Assembly: GCF_000150955.2 (NCBI RefSeq)
Contig: NC_011687.1
Span: 496,001-560,000, forward strand
Origin: Phaeodactylum tricornutum CCAP 1055/1
Lineage: Eukaryota > Bacillariophyta > Bacillariophyceae > Surirellales > Neidiaceae
Direction of reading: 5' to 3'
DNA: 64,000 nucleotides
Position numbers and translations under genes: made by a program
The notes under the pieces: model-generated
What the model was told of the DNA's origin: nothing
The model's database searches: none
Seen by the model: the letters and a program-made list of their open reading frames with translations, nothing else
Part shown: positions 10,601 through 20,479 of the stretch, piece by piece
How positions within the stretch are numbered: the first letter of the stretch is position 1
Layout: each line of letters opens with the position of its first letter

Positions 10601-11136
10601 GACCCTCCCGAGTTGTTTGAACCGTCGTCGGAAAGATCATCCGGAGTGGAGGCGCCAGAAGCATACGAAGCAAAGCGGGGGCGCTCCTCGGTGCTCAAGT
10701 TGTCCGTGTGGTTGTCCGGAAGATTCGGCACGTGCTTGGCGTAATTGTTCTTGCTTTTCCGGGATTCTTCGTGCTGATGCATATCTTTCGTCTCGTTGGC
10801 ACTGGGTAGTTTTGCGGGTTGGGATGATGGCTTAGTCGCTACTGACGGAACAGAGAGAAAGAGAGAGAGAGAGGGACTGAGGTAAGCAAGGCAAGGAACA
10901 CTCAAAGCAGGTTCGGACACCGGAGCGCAATGTGCATGCTACACAAGCCACAATTAAATGAAAGAGACGATATCTTTCGAGAGCGCGGGGGGACGACGAA
11001 TGTCAACCCAGGCCAACCGTCAGACTTCAGGAACTATCCACGAACACCGACACTTACGGGGCTTGGGGGCGGCCTTGTTAGAGGATGCAGGCCTCGCATC
11101 GACTACATTCGCTGGCGTACTCTGAGAACACCCCAT
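7670..11136 (-). CDS. Calcium-dependent protein kinase (CDPK) with myristoylated N-terminus and long C-terminal tail, three exons
   Basis: Exons 11058-11136, 9199-10841 and 7670-9115 join in frame (introns of 216 and 83 bp, all GT-AG) to give 1,055 residues. The small first exon supplies MGCSQSTP, a textbook N-myristoylation/palmitoylation start, so the kinase is probably membrane-bound. The kinase domain (~170-432) has VLGSGISG, the ATP-binding Lys in YAVKV (K197), HRDLKLEN (291-), DFG (314-316) and APE (338-340). A CDPK-type junction and four EF-hand positions follow (~480-640). EF1 (DTDGSGEISLAA) lacks the usual Glu at loop position 12, EF2 and EF4 are degenerate, and EF3 (DSDHKGYITLDD) spans the second intron. 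About 400 further residues are Ser/Glu/Pro-rich and disordered, unlike standard CDPKs of ~500 residues. The polypyrimidine tract of intron 1 is the GA-rich run at 10851-10876 on the plus strand. Kinase call is very secure. Confidence 0.9.
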
Positions 11137-12667
11137 GGTGATTGTTATCTGGTGCCTCGATTTGAAACGCGCTTGTTCATGCAAGGCCAATCTCACAAGT
11201 ATGTCTGCAAAGGGCCAGCGAAAGACGTCCGAACGTTGCGAGCAAAGAGCTTCCACAGTCAAAGGAATGTCGAACTCGGGATACAGTAGAGTACGGTACA
11301 CGCCGAAACTGCTTGCGCCTTACCGTGTATCGCGCACAACAGATGTGGTCGACTCGAGTCGACGAACTCCGATCAACTCTCCTTTCCGGGTTTTCAAAAT
11401 GCGAACCGGTGAAAAGTCTGACGTATTCTATCCAATCCAAGACCTACTACAACTTTGGTACACACGCCCAAGTTTTGGGATGAAGTTTGTTCACTTGACT
11501 GCTGTAAAAAGTCCCTGTCACTCGTTACTGTCAGTAAATCATGATTCGCCAAGGATTGAGGGGGATTTGGTGCCTTGGGTGCCTTGGGGGTCCGACGACC
11601 AATTCCACTCTAAAAAGTCGGTAGTTTTCTTTGGCGTGCGCAAATCACACTCACTGTCACATGGTTTTGTACCTCACTGGTGGCAATGGCTATTCTTGTG
11701 TATTGTTCTAAGAAAATGAATTCCTTCATCTAATCCTCAAATCTTTTTTATCCTGTTCCATTTTTGGCGTATAAGTTCTACAGACATCGAGGAGGGCCTT
11801 GCTCACAAGTTGGAATATTTGGTCATTTACATTCCGCACCACATTCCTATTGGTTGTGTGGTGTCGACGGTTTGAATGTTTCGGAACGATATTTTGTCAC
11901 ATCTCTAGCCCTTCGGAGACGACGTTCACGGTTCTTGTGAGGATTCCTAGCTAGCACGCAAAGCAAATCTCTGGGCGCTGCCAGTCTACCTTCCCATCGA
12001 TAGCCGTCCATCAAAGACGGAAAACGTATGCCTAGAACGCAGCACGCAATTTGAGAGACTCAGGATCAGCTATCAAGACCGTCGCCAGCGTTTTTGATCC
12101 GAAACCCAACGATAATTAAATGGAACTCGTTGTGATACATAGACAATATAGAGTATTTCGCGTGCGTGTCCGACTTAGTAGTATTTGGATTTACATTTAA
12201 TGAAAAGTAAAATTTCGACACAAAAGTCGCTGTCAAGTTGGGTTCTTGATGGACCTACTGGTTCATCCATGCATTTTTACAAAGAAATGGTCTCTTTGTC
12301 AACCAGCTACGATGTTCCTGTGTCACCACATTTTTTTGTCTACGGTAATAGGTCAGAACCATCGGATAATCTTTGCCCTTCCCTTTTACAAGGTAAGATT
12401 GATTGATTCGTAGCTTTACGTCTAACTAGATGAAAAACATGGGCACAGGTACAGGTATCTTCCCAGCGGCAGAGAAAATGAAAGATTCAATTTCCACAGT
12501 CCATTATCTACGCAAAAAAGATTCATCCAAGATCAGATCAAGATTCAGGGCCTGACGATACCGATAAGGTGAATCATTTTTTCGGCATCACAAATCCGAT
12601 TGACAGTGAATTACGCTGATTTTGCCGAATTCACCAAAGGATTGCCTATAACACTTGAGGCCACACT
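11137..12667. other. Long intergenic region between divergent CDPK and PhoD genes
   Basis: About 1.5 kb without a supported gene. A 194-codon plus-strand frame from 11135 starts opposite the CDPK start codon and has no recognisable domain, signal or membrane pattern, so I treat it as chance. The stretch contains the recurrent motif ttactgtcagta at 11525-11536 and another cactcactgtcac near 11648. It presumably carries the promoters of both genes. Confidence 0.4.
11525..11536. promoter_or_regulatory. TTACTGTNAGTA-type motif upstream of the CDPK gene
   Basis: The 12-mer ttactgtcagta lies about 390 bp upstream of the CDPK start. The same near-palindromic core, ACTGT then any base then AGT, appears in several other intergenic regions of the window. 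A role in transcription is inferred from recurrence only. Confidence 0.25.
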
Positions 12668-15196
12668 ATGAAGATTCCTACTGTCTTAAGTTTTCTCTAC
12701 GTTGGCAATCTCCTCCGTGATGCCCACTGCAGTCCCTTACCCGAGCTCTTCGCTGCCAAGTCCATGGAAGAAGTCGAAGCCCTCATGTCCAAGACAAAGC
12801 AACGCCCCGCTCACGAAGTTCTCCGTGGACGACGTCGTCTTCAAGACGGAACTCTTGAAACTTCCAACCACATTCTTGCTGACAGGTTTGGCGGAGAAGC
12901 TGGCTTTTTCCATTCTGTTGCTTCCGGTGATCCGTTGGCAGATGCAGTCATCATCTGGACGCGTTATACTCCCGTCAACGTCGACGATGAAATTACGTTG
13001 GAGTTTCGTATGGCTGCTATTGATCCTAATCTGGAGGTCAACGCGCACCTGGATCCTACACTCAATGAAAACATTAAGCGTGGCAAGGTCACGGTCACTG
13101 CTGCGTCTGACTTCACTGCCAAGATTGATGTGACGGGATTGCCTTCCAACACGCAGTTTGTGTACGTCTTTTCCGACGGACAGCAGGTTTCCGATATCGG
13201 TTTGACGAAAACCGCCCCGGCCCCGGGGGACGAAGATCCTGATCTCATATACGCTTTTTTCTCGTGCTCCCACTTTACTAACGGTTTCTTCCACGCCTAT
13301 GACGTTGCTTCGACAATCCAAGATTTGGATCTGTGGATTCACGTTGGCGACTATTACTACGAGTATGGCCTCTTCGACACGTATGCACGCGAAGCAGCTG
13401 AGCAACGCGATCAGTTTGTTTTGCCTATTTGGGAAACAATTGACTTACAAGATTACCGCAATCGTCATTCGACACATGTGGCGCACGATGAAGGTCTTCG
13501 CAATTTGCGGCGGCGTGCTCCCATGATTGCCACGTGGGACGATCACGAGACCACCAACGACAGTTATGGAAACGTCAATCAAGGAACTGGAGCGGAGAAC
13601 CACCAGGAAACTTGCCTCGCTAACGCTACATCACCTGATGCCGACAAAGCAGCTGCCCAATGCGACCGACCGGAAGGTGATGCGGTGGAACGCTTTACAG
13701 CTGCCGCCCAGGCGTATTGGGAATGGATGCCTATTCGATACGTCGAAGGTACCATGGGCGAGATTCAGACAGGAACGTTGACCCAAATTATTGAATGGGG
13801 CGACTTGGCCACCATAGCTTCCTTTGATACGCGCATGAGCTTTCGTACGGAAGAGTCCACGGGAGCGTCTGGTAAGAAAGGACATCCAAGGACCATGAAA
13901 ACTTTCCAAAATATTGGATATTGCTCTCACATAAGCGCTCGACTCATTTCTACTCTACAGCCTTTGCAACGTACGCCGCTGTAGGTGCGGTGAACACAAA
14001 TGTGAGCTCGTACTCCGATCCGAGCTCCGATGCCTACGCTGCTATCCAGCAAATCCGAGAAAGCGATCGGGGAAGCCGACTGAACGAGAGCTTCTCCATG
14101 CTTGGTGATTATTTCGACACCTTGGAAGACGTCTTTGAAGCTTCCAAGGCGGCAGGAAAACCTTGGCAAATCTGGGCTGCAAACACAATGATGGGTCACT
14201 ATGTCTTACCTGACGCGGCACAGTTTTATTTGGACGCACCCGAGGAGGTTCAGGCCATCATTCAGACATACTTCGATGCCTTCATGCTTTCCGAAGCCGC
14301 CTTAACTGCCCGACTGATTTCGGCTCTACGCGTTGCCGACATTGAATGGAACCTCGACGACTACGGTGGTTTTTACGCTGAACGCGCCAAGATTACAGAA
14401 ATGGCAAAGGCCTCGACCAATAACATGGTAGTACTGGGAGGAGATCTACACGACGCATTTGCATGGGTGCTTGTTGAGGGAGGGGAAGTTGAGGGTGCCC
14501 CGGTGGCTATCAATCTCGGCTGTCCAAGTGTGACTTCCCCAGGGTTCAAAAACGCTTTCTTACCAGTGTTCAGTCCAATCTTGGAAGCCATTGGGGGCGA
14601 AGACGTAGCCATTGATATCATGAACAGGGGTTACGCACGTGCTAATCCAAACCTCAAATTTTCTGATATTGGGAAGAAGGGCTTTGTTGCCATTAAAGCA
14701 ACCATGGTACGTTGATCTTGCTTGGATTTGACCATTGATTCATCAACATCTCACAATAGACTTTCTCCAGGACACACACACTGCCGAATACATTGGCTTC
14801 TCACCCGAAACACTGCTGACCGACTTTGCAACTGCTCGCACCGATGGAGCAATCACGGCACCATTTGAGTGTCAAATATCACTAACCACGCAATCTGACG
14901 TTCCCGGGTCTCTTGAGCCTAGTGAGACTTGTTCAGCCATTGCGTTTGACAATGAGCGACCTGCCGTTTATGATCTTCCTGTTCCATCGCTTGACAATAT
15001 GCCTGAAGGCGACGCACTCACTGTTTGTGGTATGATTGGTTGCGCGTTTGATGCCTCCACTGAGCCGACCGATAGCGCTTCAACGGTTACGCCTACTGCA
15101 CCAGCTCCTGCTCCTGCATCGAGCTCAACCTTAAGTATTGGTCGCTCAATGGGCCTTGTTACCGGTGTCCTATTGCTTATTGTTACTTTATTGTAA
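12668..15196 (+). CDS. phoD: Secreted PhoD-type alkaline phosphatase/phosphodiesterase, three exons
   Basis: Exons 12668-13871, 13961-14706 and 14771-15196 (introns of 89 and 64 bp, GTAAGA/ACAG and GTACGT/CCAG) give 791 residues in one frame. PhoD enzymes use Ca and Fe to release phosphate from mono- and diesters outside the cell. The N-terminus is signal-peptide-like (MKIPTVLSFLYVGNLL). Next come the PhoD-family N-terminal block GFFHSVASGDPLADAVIIW and the metal-site motifs: FFSCSHF with its Cys, HVGDYYYEY (D228), TWDDHETTND (D291, D292, H293), and GGDLHDAF (D563). The C-terminus is a Thr/Pro/Ala-rich linker followed by a final hydrophobic segment (MGLVTGVLLLIVTLL), which suggests a GPI anchor or membrane tether. 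It is likely induced by phosphate starvation, as known for diatom phosphatases; no control site is identified. Confidence 0.9.
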
Positions 15197-15287
15197 ATGG
15201 AATGAGCCGCACATTTTGACAAATCGTAGGCGTGAAGTGATAATCATCTTCAAGTATGTGCAAATTATTGCAGACACTGTTTTGAGG

Positions 15288-17240
15288 CTAGCTACAAACC
15301 GCAAGGCCCATTAGTTTAAATGTAGTTCCGTTGGTGAGAGTCAGTCTTACCCGAAAGTCGGCTCTGACTGCAACCTCGGTTGGCATTTTGACGGGAATAG
15401 TGTACATTTCGCTGGTGTTTTTGAAGTGGAAACCTTGTACAACCAACGATGTCAGATAGGCCCAATCCAAATGGCTGTCTGGCTTTGCAAAGAACTCAAC
15501 GACAGCAGTCGATTCCCGCCATTTCTCACTGTAGCTTTTCATTGGAAACAAAGTAACAGTTTGGACTGTTTGATTCAATCCTGTGAATTCAAAAAGAAGC
15601 TGTGACCCTCTCAACGATGTATTCCAACCATATTTTTTTCGACCCGTGTCGTCACCAACGTCCCAGGCTCCGGGGATCTTAACAATTGACGAAAACACAC
15701 TTTGTATACTATTTACAGTTTCCTTTCGATCGACCCCGCTGATCCAGGAGAAGATGCACCTTGTGCCTTCATTATCAGTAGGACATATGGTTTTTTTCAC
15801 TTGTGCAGCTTTGTTCCATTCATCTGTCACGTTTGTTAAGCTCAAATGGTCTGTTAGATATGGGGGTAGGCTGTTCGGTTTTGGTTGGTAGCGCATCGAG
15901 TCAAACAATTTTTCCTGACCAGGAGTCCGAACAGGCTGAGGAAAGTCAGTAGATGGATTAGCTGTTGCTGAGTCGTTCCACAGCTCCGTAGTGCAGTATG
16001 CCGTTGCCAACTCTAGTAAATTGTACGCCATGATCCAGGAGGTTGCTAAATGCATAACTTGCCCGGGATGGATCTGACGAACAAATCTTCCGTTGGTATA
16101 CCAAGATGGTGAAAAAAGCGACCCATGAGTGTCTCCATAAATCCAATCCCGAACAACATTGGCATACGATATGAACGAAAAGCCGTAATAGTTCGAGAGC
16201 ACTTGGATTTCTTGCGAAAGCTGTGTGATGCCTTTTATTTCGCGCTGCTCGTTGCCGACATAGTCATCCAACCAAAGAAGGAGTGGACGGCGTCCGCAGG
16301 ACGTTGGATCCATAACGAGTCTCGCAAATGATTGGGCCATACGAAATACTGTGTCACGCAAACTAGTCTCTTCACCCGCTGCGGACCTCATGGTCGAAAT
16401 ATGCATGTCATTGGTCGAATAAGCGTTGATGAGTATATCTGGGTGTTTGGTCAACTCGGGAAGGAGGTCATACTTCAAAATGGCCTGTCCGGTCAACGTG
16501 TTGGTCCCACCGTTCGCCAAATTATGAACTTTGACGAGCTTGCCCCCTGCCAGGCGATTTATGAGGAGTTCCAGTCGCCCTGGCCAAGCGCAACGGACCA
16601 AGTTATTCCCCTTTATTGCGTAGCAATTCACCCCTTCCGTTACCGATCCTCCCAAGACCACAATGTTCACAATGTCCGGCTCCTTAAACATACTGTTGTG
16701 GCTATGATTCTTGCGTAATTGTTCGTCCTGCAAAAACTGGTACCGTCTCCATCCTTTGCGAAGGACAGACCCCACGAGATCCCATTCTCGTGGAGTGGAT
16801 TGTGTCGACATGGGAAGCCGAGGAGAAATCATTTTCAGGATTTCCAGCATCATGTTGTGCTGAACAAAGAATCGGTCTTTGCGCAGCCTGCTTGCTTTCA
16901 ATATGTGATCAAAATGCTGTCCCCACAAGCCGAGTGCTGACCGAGACGCGACGGCTCCACACATTGCCCCGTCTTCTTGTGCAGCTGTCGTTCTTGTCCC
17001 ATCAAGAGTTCCTGTTAGGGATATGTTCGCACGACGGAACGACCCAATTTTGGAAAAATCGGAACATGATTCCCCGGTCTTGACTTGCTCAGGTCTTTTG
17101 GAGTTACCTGCATTGACTGTGAGTGAAATCTCGTCGGTGACGGACGACGCCGACAGGATCTGCAATCTTGTCCAGTGACTCCATAAACATGCTGTAACCA
17201 ACAAGAGGAGAATCGTCCTTGCTTGTCGAACAAGATCCAT
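15288..17240 (-). CDS. SGNH/GDSL-hydrolase-like type II membrane protein
   Basis: A 650-residue protein starting at the ATG at 17240 (MDLVRQARTILLLLVTACLW), an N-terminal signal anchor. SGNH hydrolases are esterases or deacetylases with four conserved blocks. Matches here are VVLGGSVTEGVNC (block I, G-G-S in place of G-D-S), NLANGGTNTLTG (block II Gly), DILINAYSTND (block III Asn) and RQIHPGQVMH (block V His). The remaining ~250 residues form a beta-rich C-terminal region with QTVTLFPMKSYSEK and DFRVRLTLTNGTTFKL. Diatoms carry several such membrane-anchored SGNH-like proteins of unknown substrate; polysaccharide or glycoprotein modification is only a guess. It is convergent with the PhoD gene, 91 bp apart. 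Confidence 0.75.
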   Translation of the reverse strand: MDLVRQARTILLLLVTACLWSHWTRLQILSASSVTDEISLTVNAGNSKRPEQVKTGESCSDFSKIGSFRRANISLTGTLDGTRTTAAQEDGAMCGAVASRSALGLWGQHFDHILKASRLRKDRFFVQHNMMLEILKMISPRLPMSTQSTPREWDLVGSVLRKGWRRYQFLQDEQLRKNHSHNSMFKEPDIVNIVVLGGSVTEGVNCYAIKGNNLVRCAWPGRLELLINRLAGGKLVKVHNLANGGTNTLTGQAILKYDLLPELTKHPDILINAYSTNDMHISTMRSAAGEETSLRDTVFRMAQSFARLVMDPTSCGRRPLLLWLDDYVGNEQREIKGITQLSQEIQVLSNYYGFSFISYANVVRDWIYGDTHGSLFSPSWYTNGRFVRQIHPGQVMHLATSWIMAYNLLELATAYCTTELWNDSATANPSTDFPQPVRTPGQEKLFDSMRYQPKPNSLPPYLTDHLSLTNVTDEWNKAAQVKKTICPTDNEGTRCIFSWISGVDRKETVNSIQSVFSSIVKIPGAWDVGDDTGRKKYGWNTSLRGSQLLFEFTGLNQTVQTVTLFPMKSYSEKWRESTAVVEFFAKPDSHLDWAYLTSLVVQGFHFKNTSEMYTIPVKMPTEVAVRADFRVRLTLTNGTTFKLMGLAVCS

Positions 17241-17661
17241 TCCAGATAAAGCTGTCCTGGTGCTCACCAAAATAAACTAAGTCCACTCTCTACTTTAGTG
17301 CTTGGTCATGGTCAATTTCTTTACGCCTTCCAGTGAGACTCATCTTGATCACATCACGCAAGCGAGGAAAAATATGGTCTAAAATCCCTTGCAATTGTGT
17401 TGGGTCCGATTTATGACCGCATCCCGTTGTTCCACAAAATGACGTCATACTCATCTTTGACTTCAAGACAGGCATTCTTGACTGTGAAACCCCAAACACG
17501 ACTGAATGTGAAACGCTTCTGACGTTCGGGACATGGAGAACTGATAGAACAGAATCACGGCAAAGATCCAACAGGTATCCGATATTTTTTCATCTTACTC
17601 CATTAATTTGCATTAGATACAATCAGCTCATTCAAGCCCGATCATTCGTTGCAATTCTTCC
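17241..17661. other. Intergenic stretch between divergent genes
   Basis: About 420 bp. A 93-codon minus-strand frame (17290-17571) lies upstream of the SGNH-like gene but has no recognisable content and no clear splice link to it. Nothing else is supported. Confidence 0.35.
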
Positions 17662-18727
17662 ATGTCGATTTTCCAATTCATTTCTCGCTGGCGAGCGCTG
17701 GCGCTGCTTGTCCCCGCTATCGGTCTGGGGAGTTTTCTGGAGGCTGATGCACTCTCCGTGCGCCCGGCTGCAAATCATCCCGAAGCGCTGTGTGGATTAC
17801 CAAGTGTTACTCTTGATCGGAGACAGGCGCTGGTGCGAGGCACCATCGCAGCCACGACTGGATTGATCGCGTCGGGAGTGATTCCGCCTTTCGTCGCCTC
17901 GGCTGACGCAATTCCTCCAACGATCGCACCGATTGCGACGCTGTCCGATGGCGGCGCCTTTCCGCTAGCTTCGTTCGGACTACAAATCTACGACGACGAT
18001 ACCGCCTACAAACTAACTCTTACAGCCCTAGAGGTTTGCCAGTGTTTTGGCCCGGAATCAAAAGGGCTTTGCCCGGGCCGTGCGCGACAGCGGTATCTCC
18101 CGAGATCAACTGTATATTTGTGGATCGGTAGTCTCGAACCGAGCGAGCGGCTACGAAGCCGCGCGTCAGGCGACCAGCAAAGGGTGGCAACAGAACATGG
18201 AAAAGTTCAGTTACGGTAACATTGAGTATTTGGATCAGATCATGTTGGACTATCCCGGGCCGGACTGTGAATCAATACAGGGACAATGGGCATCCTTTGA
18301 AAGTATGCACGCACAAAAATTGACAAAGAGCCTTTCCGTTTCCAATTTTTCCCCAGCTGAACTCGACTGCGTGTTGCAAAAGGCCAAGGTCAAGCCCGTC
18401 GTAAACCAGCTGCCCTACAGTGTAGCCTACCACCCGGACAGAAATGTGATTGTCGAAAACAAAAAGCGCGGAGTATTAGTCCAGGCCTGGGCGCCCCTTG
18501 GAGGTAGTTTAGGTGGACGCTTTTCGTCGTCGATGAAAGGCACATGCGCGCAAATCGGCAAACGCTACGGTAAAAGCTTCGCCCAGGTCGCCCTGCGATG
18601 GATCGTGCAAACTGGTGGAGCCTTTACGACCCAATCGAAGAACAAGGCCCACTTTACAGAGGACTTGGATATTTTTGATTTCGAACTAACCGAAGACGAA
18701 ATGGCGCGACTGACAGCCCTGGCGTAA
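17662..18727 (+). CDS. Aldo/keto-reductase-like plastid protein with an interrupted reading frame
   Basis: Two overlapping frames together spell one AKR-like protein. The first (from 17662) carries an ER signal (ALALLVPAIGLGSFL), then a twin-arginine stretch with a hydrophobic run ending in an A-x-A site (DRRQALVRGTIAATTGL ... FVASADA), which looks like a thylakoid-lumen signal. It then starts the barrel (LSDGGAFPLASFGLQIYDDD ... LTALEV). The second, one base off in frame (about 18047-18727), continues with NQKGFARAVRDSGISRDQLY, MLDYPGPDCES, SLSVSNFSPAELD, VVNQLPYSVAYHP, GVLVQAWAPLGG and FAQVALRWIVQ. The switch lies near 18034-18047. The residues expected around the AKR Asp/Tyr pair are missing there, and no normal intron fits (only 9- or 31-nt GT-AG pairs). 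The AKR Lys and His positions are also changed (ICGSV, LDYPGP). It could be a decayed or non-catalytic paralogue, or a sequence error. Confidence 0.6.
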
Positions 18728-18906
18728 ATGTTCAAGACAGAACTACAATACCCTCAATTAATGCGCATTACTACAGAAATATAGAAACCAAAGCGCTAAA
18801 AGCAAGACCTAATCGGGATATCAATCGCAGCAACTAGTAAAATGCGATTTCAAGGCGACAAAGCCGGTATTATTTTTTTAAAGGACAAAGTGCTACTAGC
18901 ATTGCG

Positions 18907-19983
18907 TCATACCTCGCTCGCTAGTACAATGCGATATCCGTTGGGGTCTTTCACTCCCATAACGGTTGCCCCAAACATTTGCGTTGGCTTTAAATACAGC
19001 TTGCTGTCTATCTCGCCCTTCACAAAGGCTTGCTGAAGCCTCCGGTATTCGTCTTCCACGTTGGCTCGTGTTCGAATAGCAACGTGATCCAGACAATTCC
19101 CATGATTAAGTGGCTCTTTAGTGTATTCTAGCACCAATGTTGTGGGTACACCCCCTTGCCGGCTCAACCCGTCGGCGTTGGACGGTTCGTATCGTAGACA
19201 GAGCATTGTCTCGTCGGCTGCCTTGACCTGCATACCTAGCAAGTTAGTATAAAAGTCGCGGCTAGCTTCCAAATCGTTCGATTTAAGCGCTAACCGACAA
19301 AAGTAGTCCCCTGGTGCTGACGCAGCACTTTGAATCGCTATGCCGTTCGGTTCGTCGTCCCAGGAAAGTGTTTTGCTCATACCGGCGTTGGAAGGCTTCT
19401 CGCCCTTGACGGCACCCAGCAGATTGTCACGGAATTGAAGCAGCAGGCTAACGCCCAGATAAGAGACAACGTTACCAACATGAAAACCAGGGGCTTCGTA
19501 TGGGACGAGCTCCAGCGCAAACGTGTCTTTGGTAGATGTGCCGTTGCCAAGAGCGACGAATGCCGATTTGTAGGCATGCCTGTCATCCAAGGAAGATTTT
19601 AGTACTGTACCCCCTTGAGCTTGCCAAAATCGGACTGTTTCGTCGACCCGGGGTACTTTGAGCATGGCGTGGGACAGCCGGGATGTCTGACTCATGGAAT
19701 GCGTTGGTTCTCCGTCTTTCAAACCGTTGGTGGAGAGATGTGGTGTGTATTTTTGATTGTCGATGTTACTGGAATTGCCTTCCTTGATAACCATTCCGAG
19801 TCCACCATGGTTTAGTTGGGGTCTCGTGAGTGTCCCTTTTATGTTTCGGTTCTGGTTCTGACGAAAAGGTGCGGGTGATCGCCGATGACCGAACCACTGG
19901 AAAGCCGATATCGAACAGAGTGACAGTGACAGCAAAGAGAGAACGACGCCAACCGACATATTTCCTCGGAATAGAAGCTCCAT
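18907..19983 (-). CDS. Plastid-targeted two-domain glyoxalase/VOC superfamily protein
   Basis: A 358-residue protein starting at the ATG at 19983 (MELLFRGNMSVG). Residues ~10-28 are a signal peptide (VVLSLLSLSLCSISAF) whose end, SISAF-Q, resembles the ASAF motif of diatom complex-plastid presequences, so plastid import is likely. Two VOC modules follow: one begins RLSHAMLKVPRVDETVRFW and includes FALELVPYEAP; the second begins FCRLALKSNDLEASRDFYTN and includes LVLEYTKEP, HVAIRT and VKDPNGYRIVLA. The arrangement resembles lactoylglutathione lyase (glyoxalase I) duplicated forms in plant plastids, with which methylglyoxal detoxification would fit. Metal ligands (His/Glu) appear in part; the substrate is not proven. 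It is divergent from the 3-beta-HSD-type gene. Confidence 0.8.
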   Translation of the reverse strand: MELLFRGNMSVGVVLSLLSLSLCSISAFQWFGHRRSPAPFRQNQNRNIKGTLTRPQLNHGGLGMVIKEGNSSNIDNQKYTPHLSTNGLKDGEPTHSMSQTSRLSHAMLKVPRVDETVRFWQAQGGTVLKSSLDDRHAYKSAFVALGNGTSTKDTFALELVPYEAPGFHVGNVVSYLGVSLLLQFRDNLLGAVKGEKPSNAGMSKTLSWDDEPNGIAIQSAASAPGDYFCRLALKSNDLEASRDFYTNLLGMQVKAADETMLCLRYEPSNADGLSRQGGVPTTLVLEYTKEPLNHGNCLDHVAIRTRANVEDEYRRLQQAFVKGEIDSKLYLKPTQMFGATVMGVKDPNGYRIVLASEV

Positions 19984-20479
19984 GGTTGCGTAGCAAGCGA
20001 AAGGATGGGATCTCAAGGCTGGATGTTTTGATTGCAACCAAGATTGTGAGAGAGTCGGTTGACTGCGAGCTCGTTCACAGTCAGCAACGTCCTTTGTGGC
20101 CGGCGACCGAGATGGAAGTGGGAGCACTTCCCACCATGGTCGAATACGTTCTCTCGAACCGACACGGGACGAAGCTTCTTGCTGTACTTACACTAGGTTC
20201 CTGTACTATTTTGGGTCGCCAGATAATAACAACCCGGACATAACTGGAAAAGTTCTTTCTCTCTCCGGGTATTCGATCTTTGCAGTTCAGCCTTCCCACA
20301 GGCAATGAGAATTTTTTGCCAACTGTAAGGGGTTCACTGTCAGAACGCTTCCTGTAGCGGGTCCCCTATCTTGCCGTCTCTCTATTGTTCTGCGTTTGCT
20401 TTCGACCGAGTGCTTTCTTTATCATCGTTGCTGTTGCTTCCGGTAGCTCACAGTCAATAAGTGCAGTGCCGAGCTCGTC

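Noticed and set aside
10851-10876. GA-rich simple repeat as a separate element
   Set aside because: It is the polypyrimidine tract of the first CDPK intron read on the opposite strand.
11135-11719. 194-codon plus-strand frame upstream of the CDPK gene
   Set aside because: It starts across the CDPK start codon, has no domain, and lies in probable promoter DNA.
18034-18064. 31-nt GT-AG pair as an intron joining the AKR frames
   Set aside because: It restores the frame but is far shorter than the other introns seen here (64-216 bp), so I leave it unresolved.
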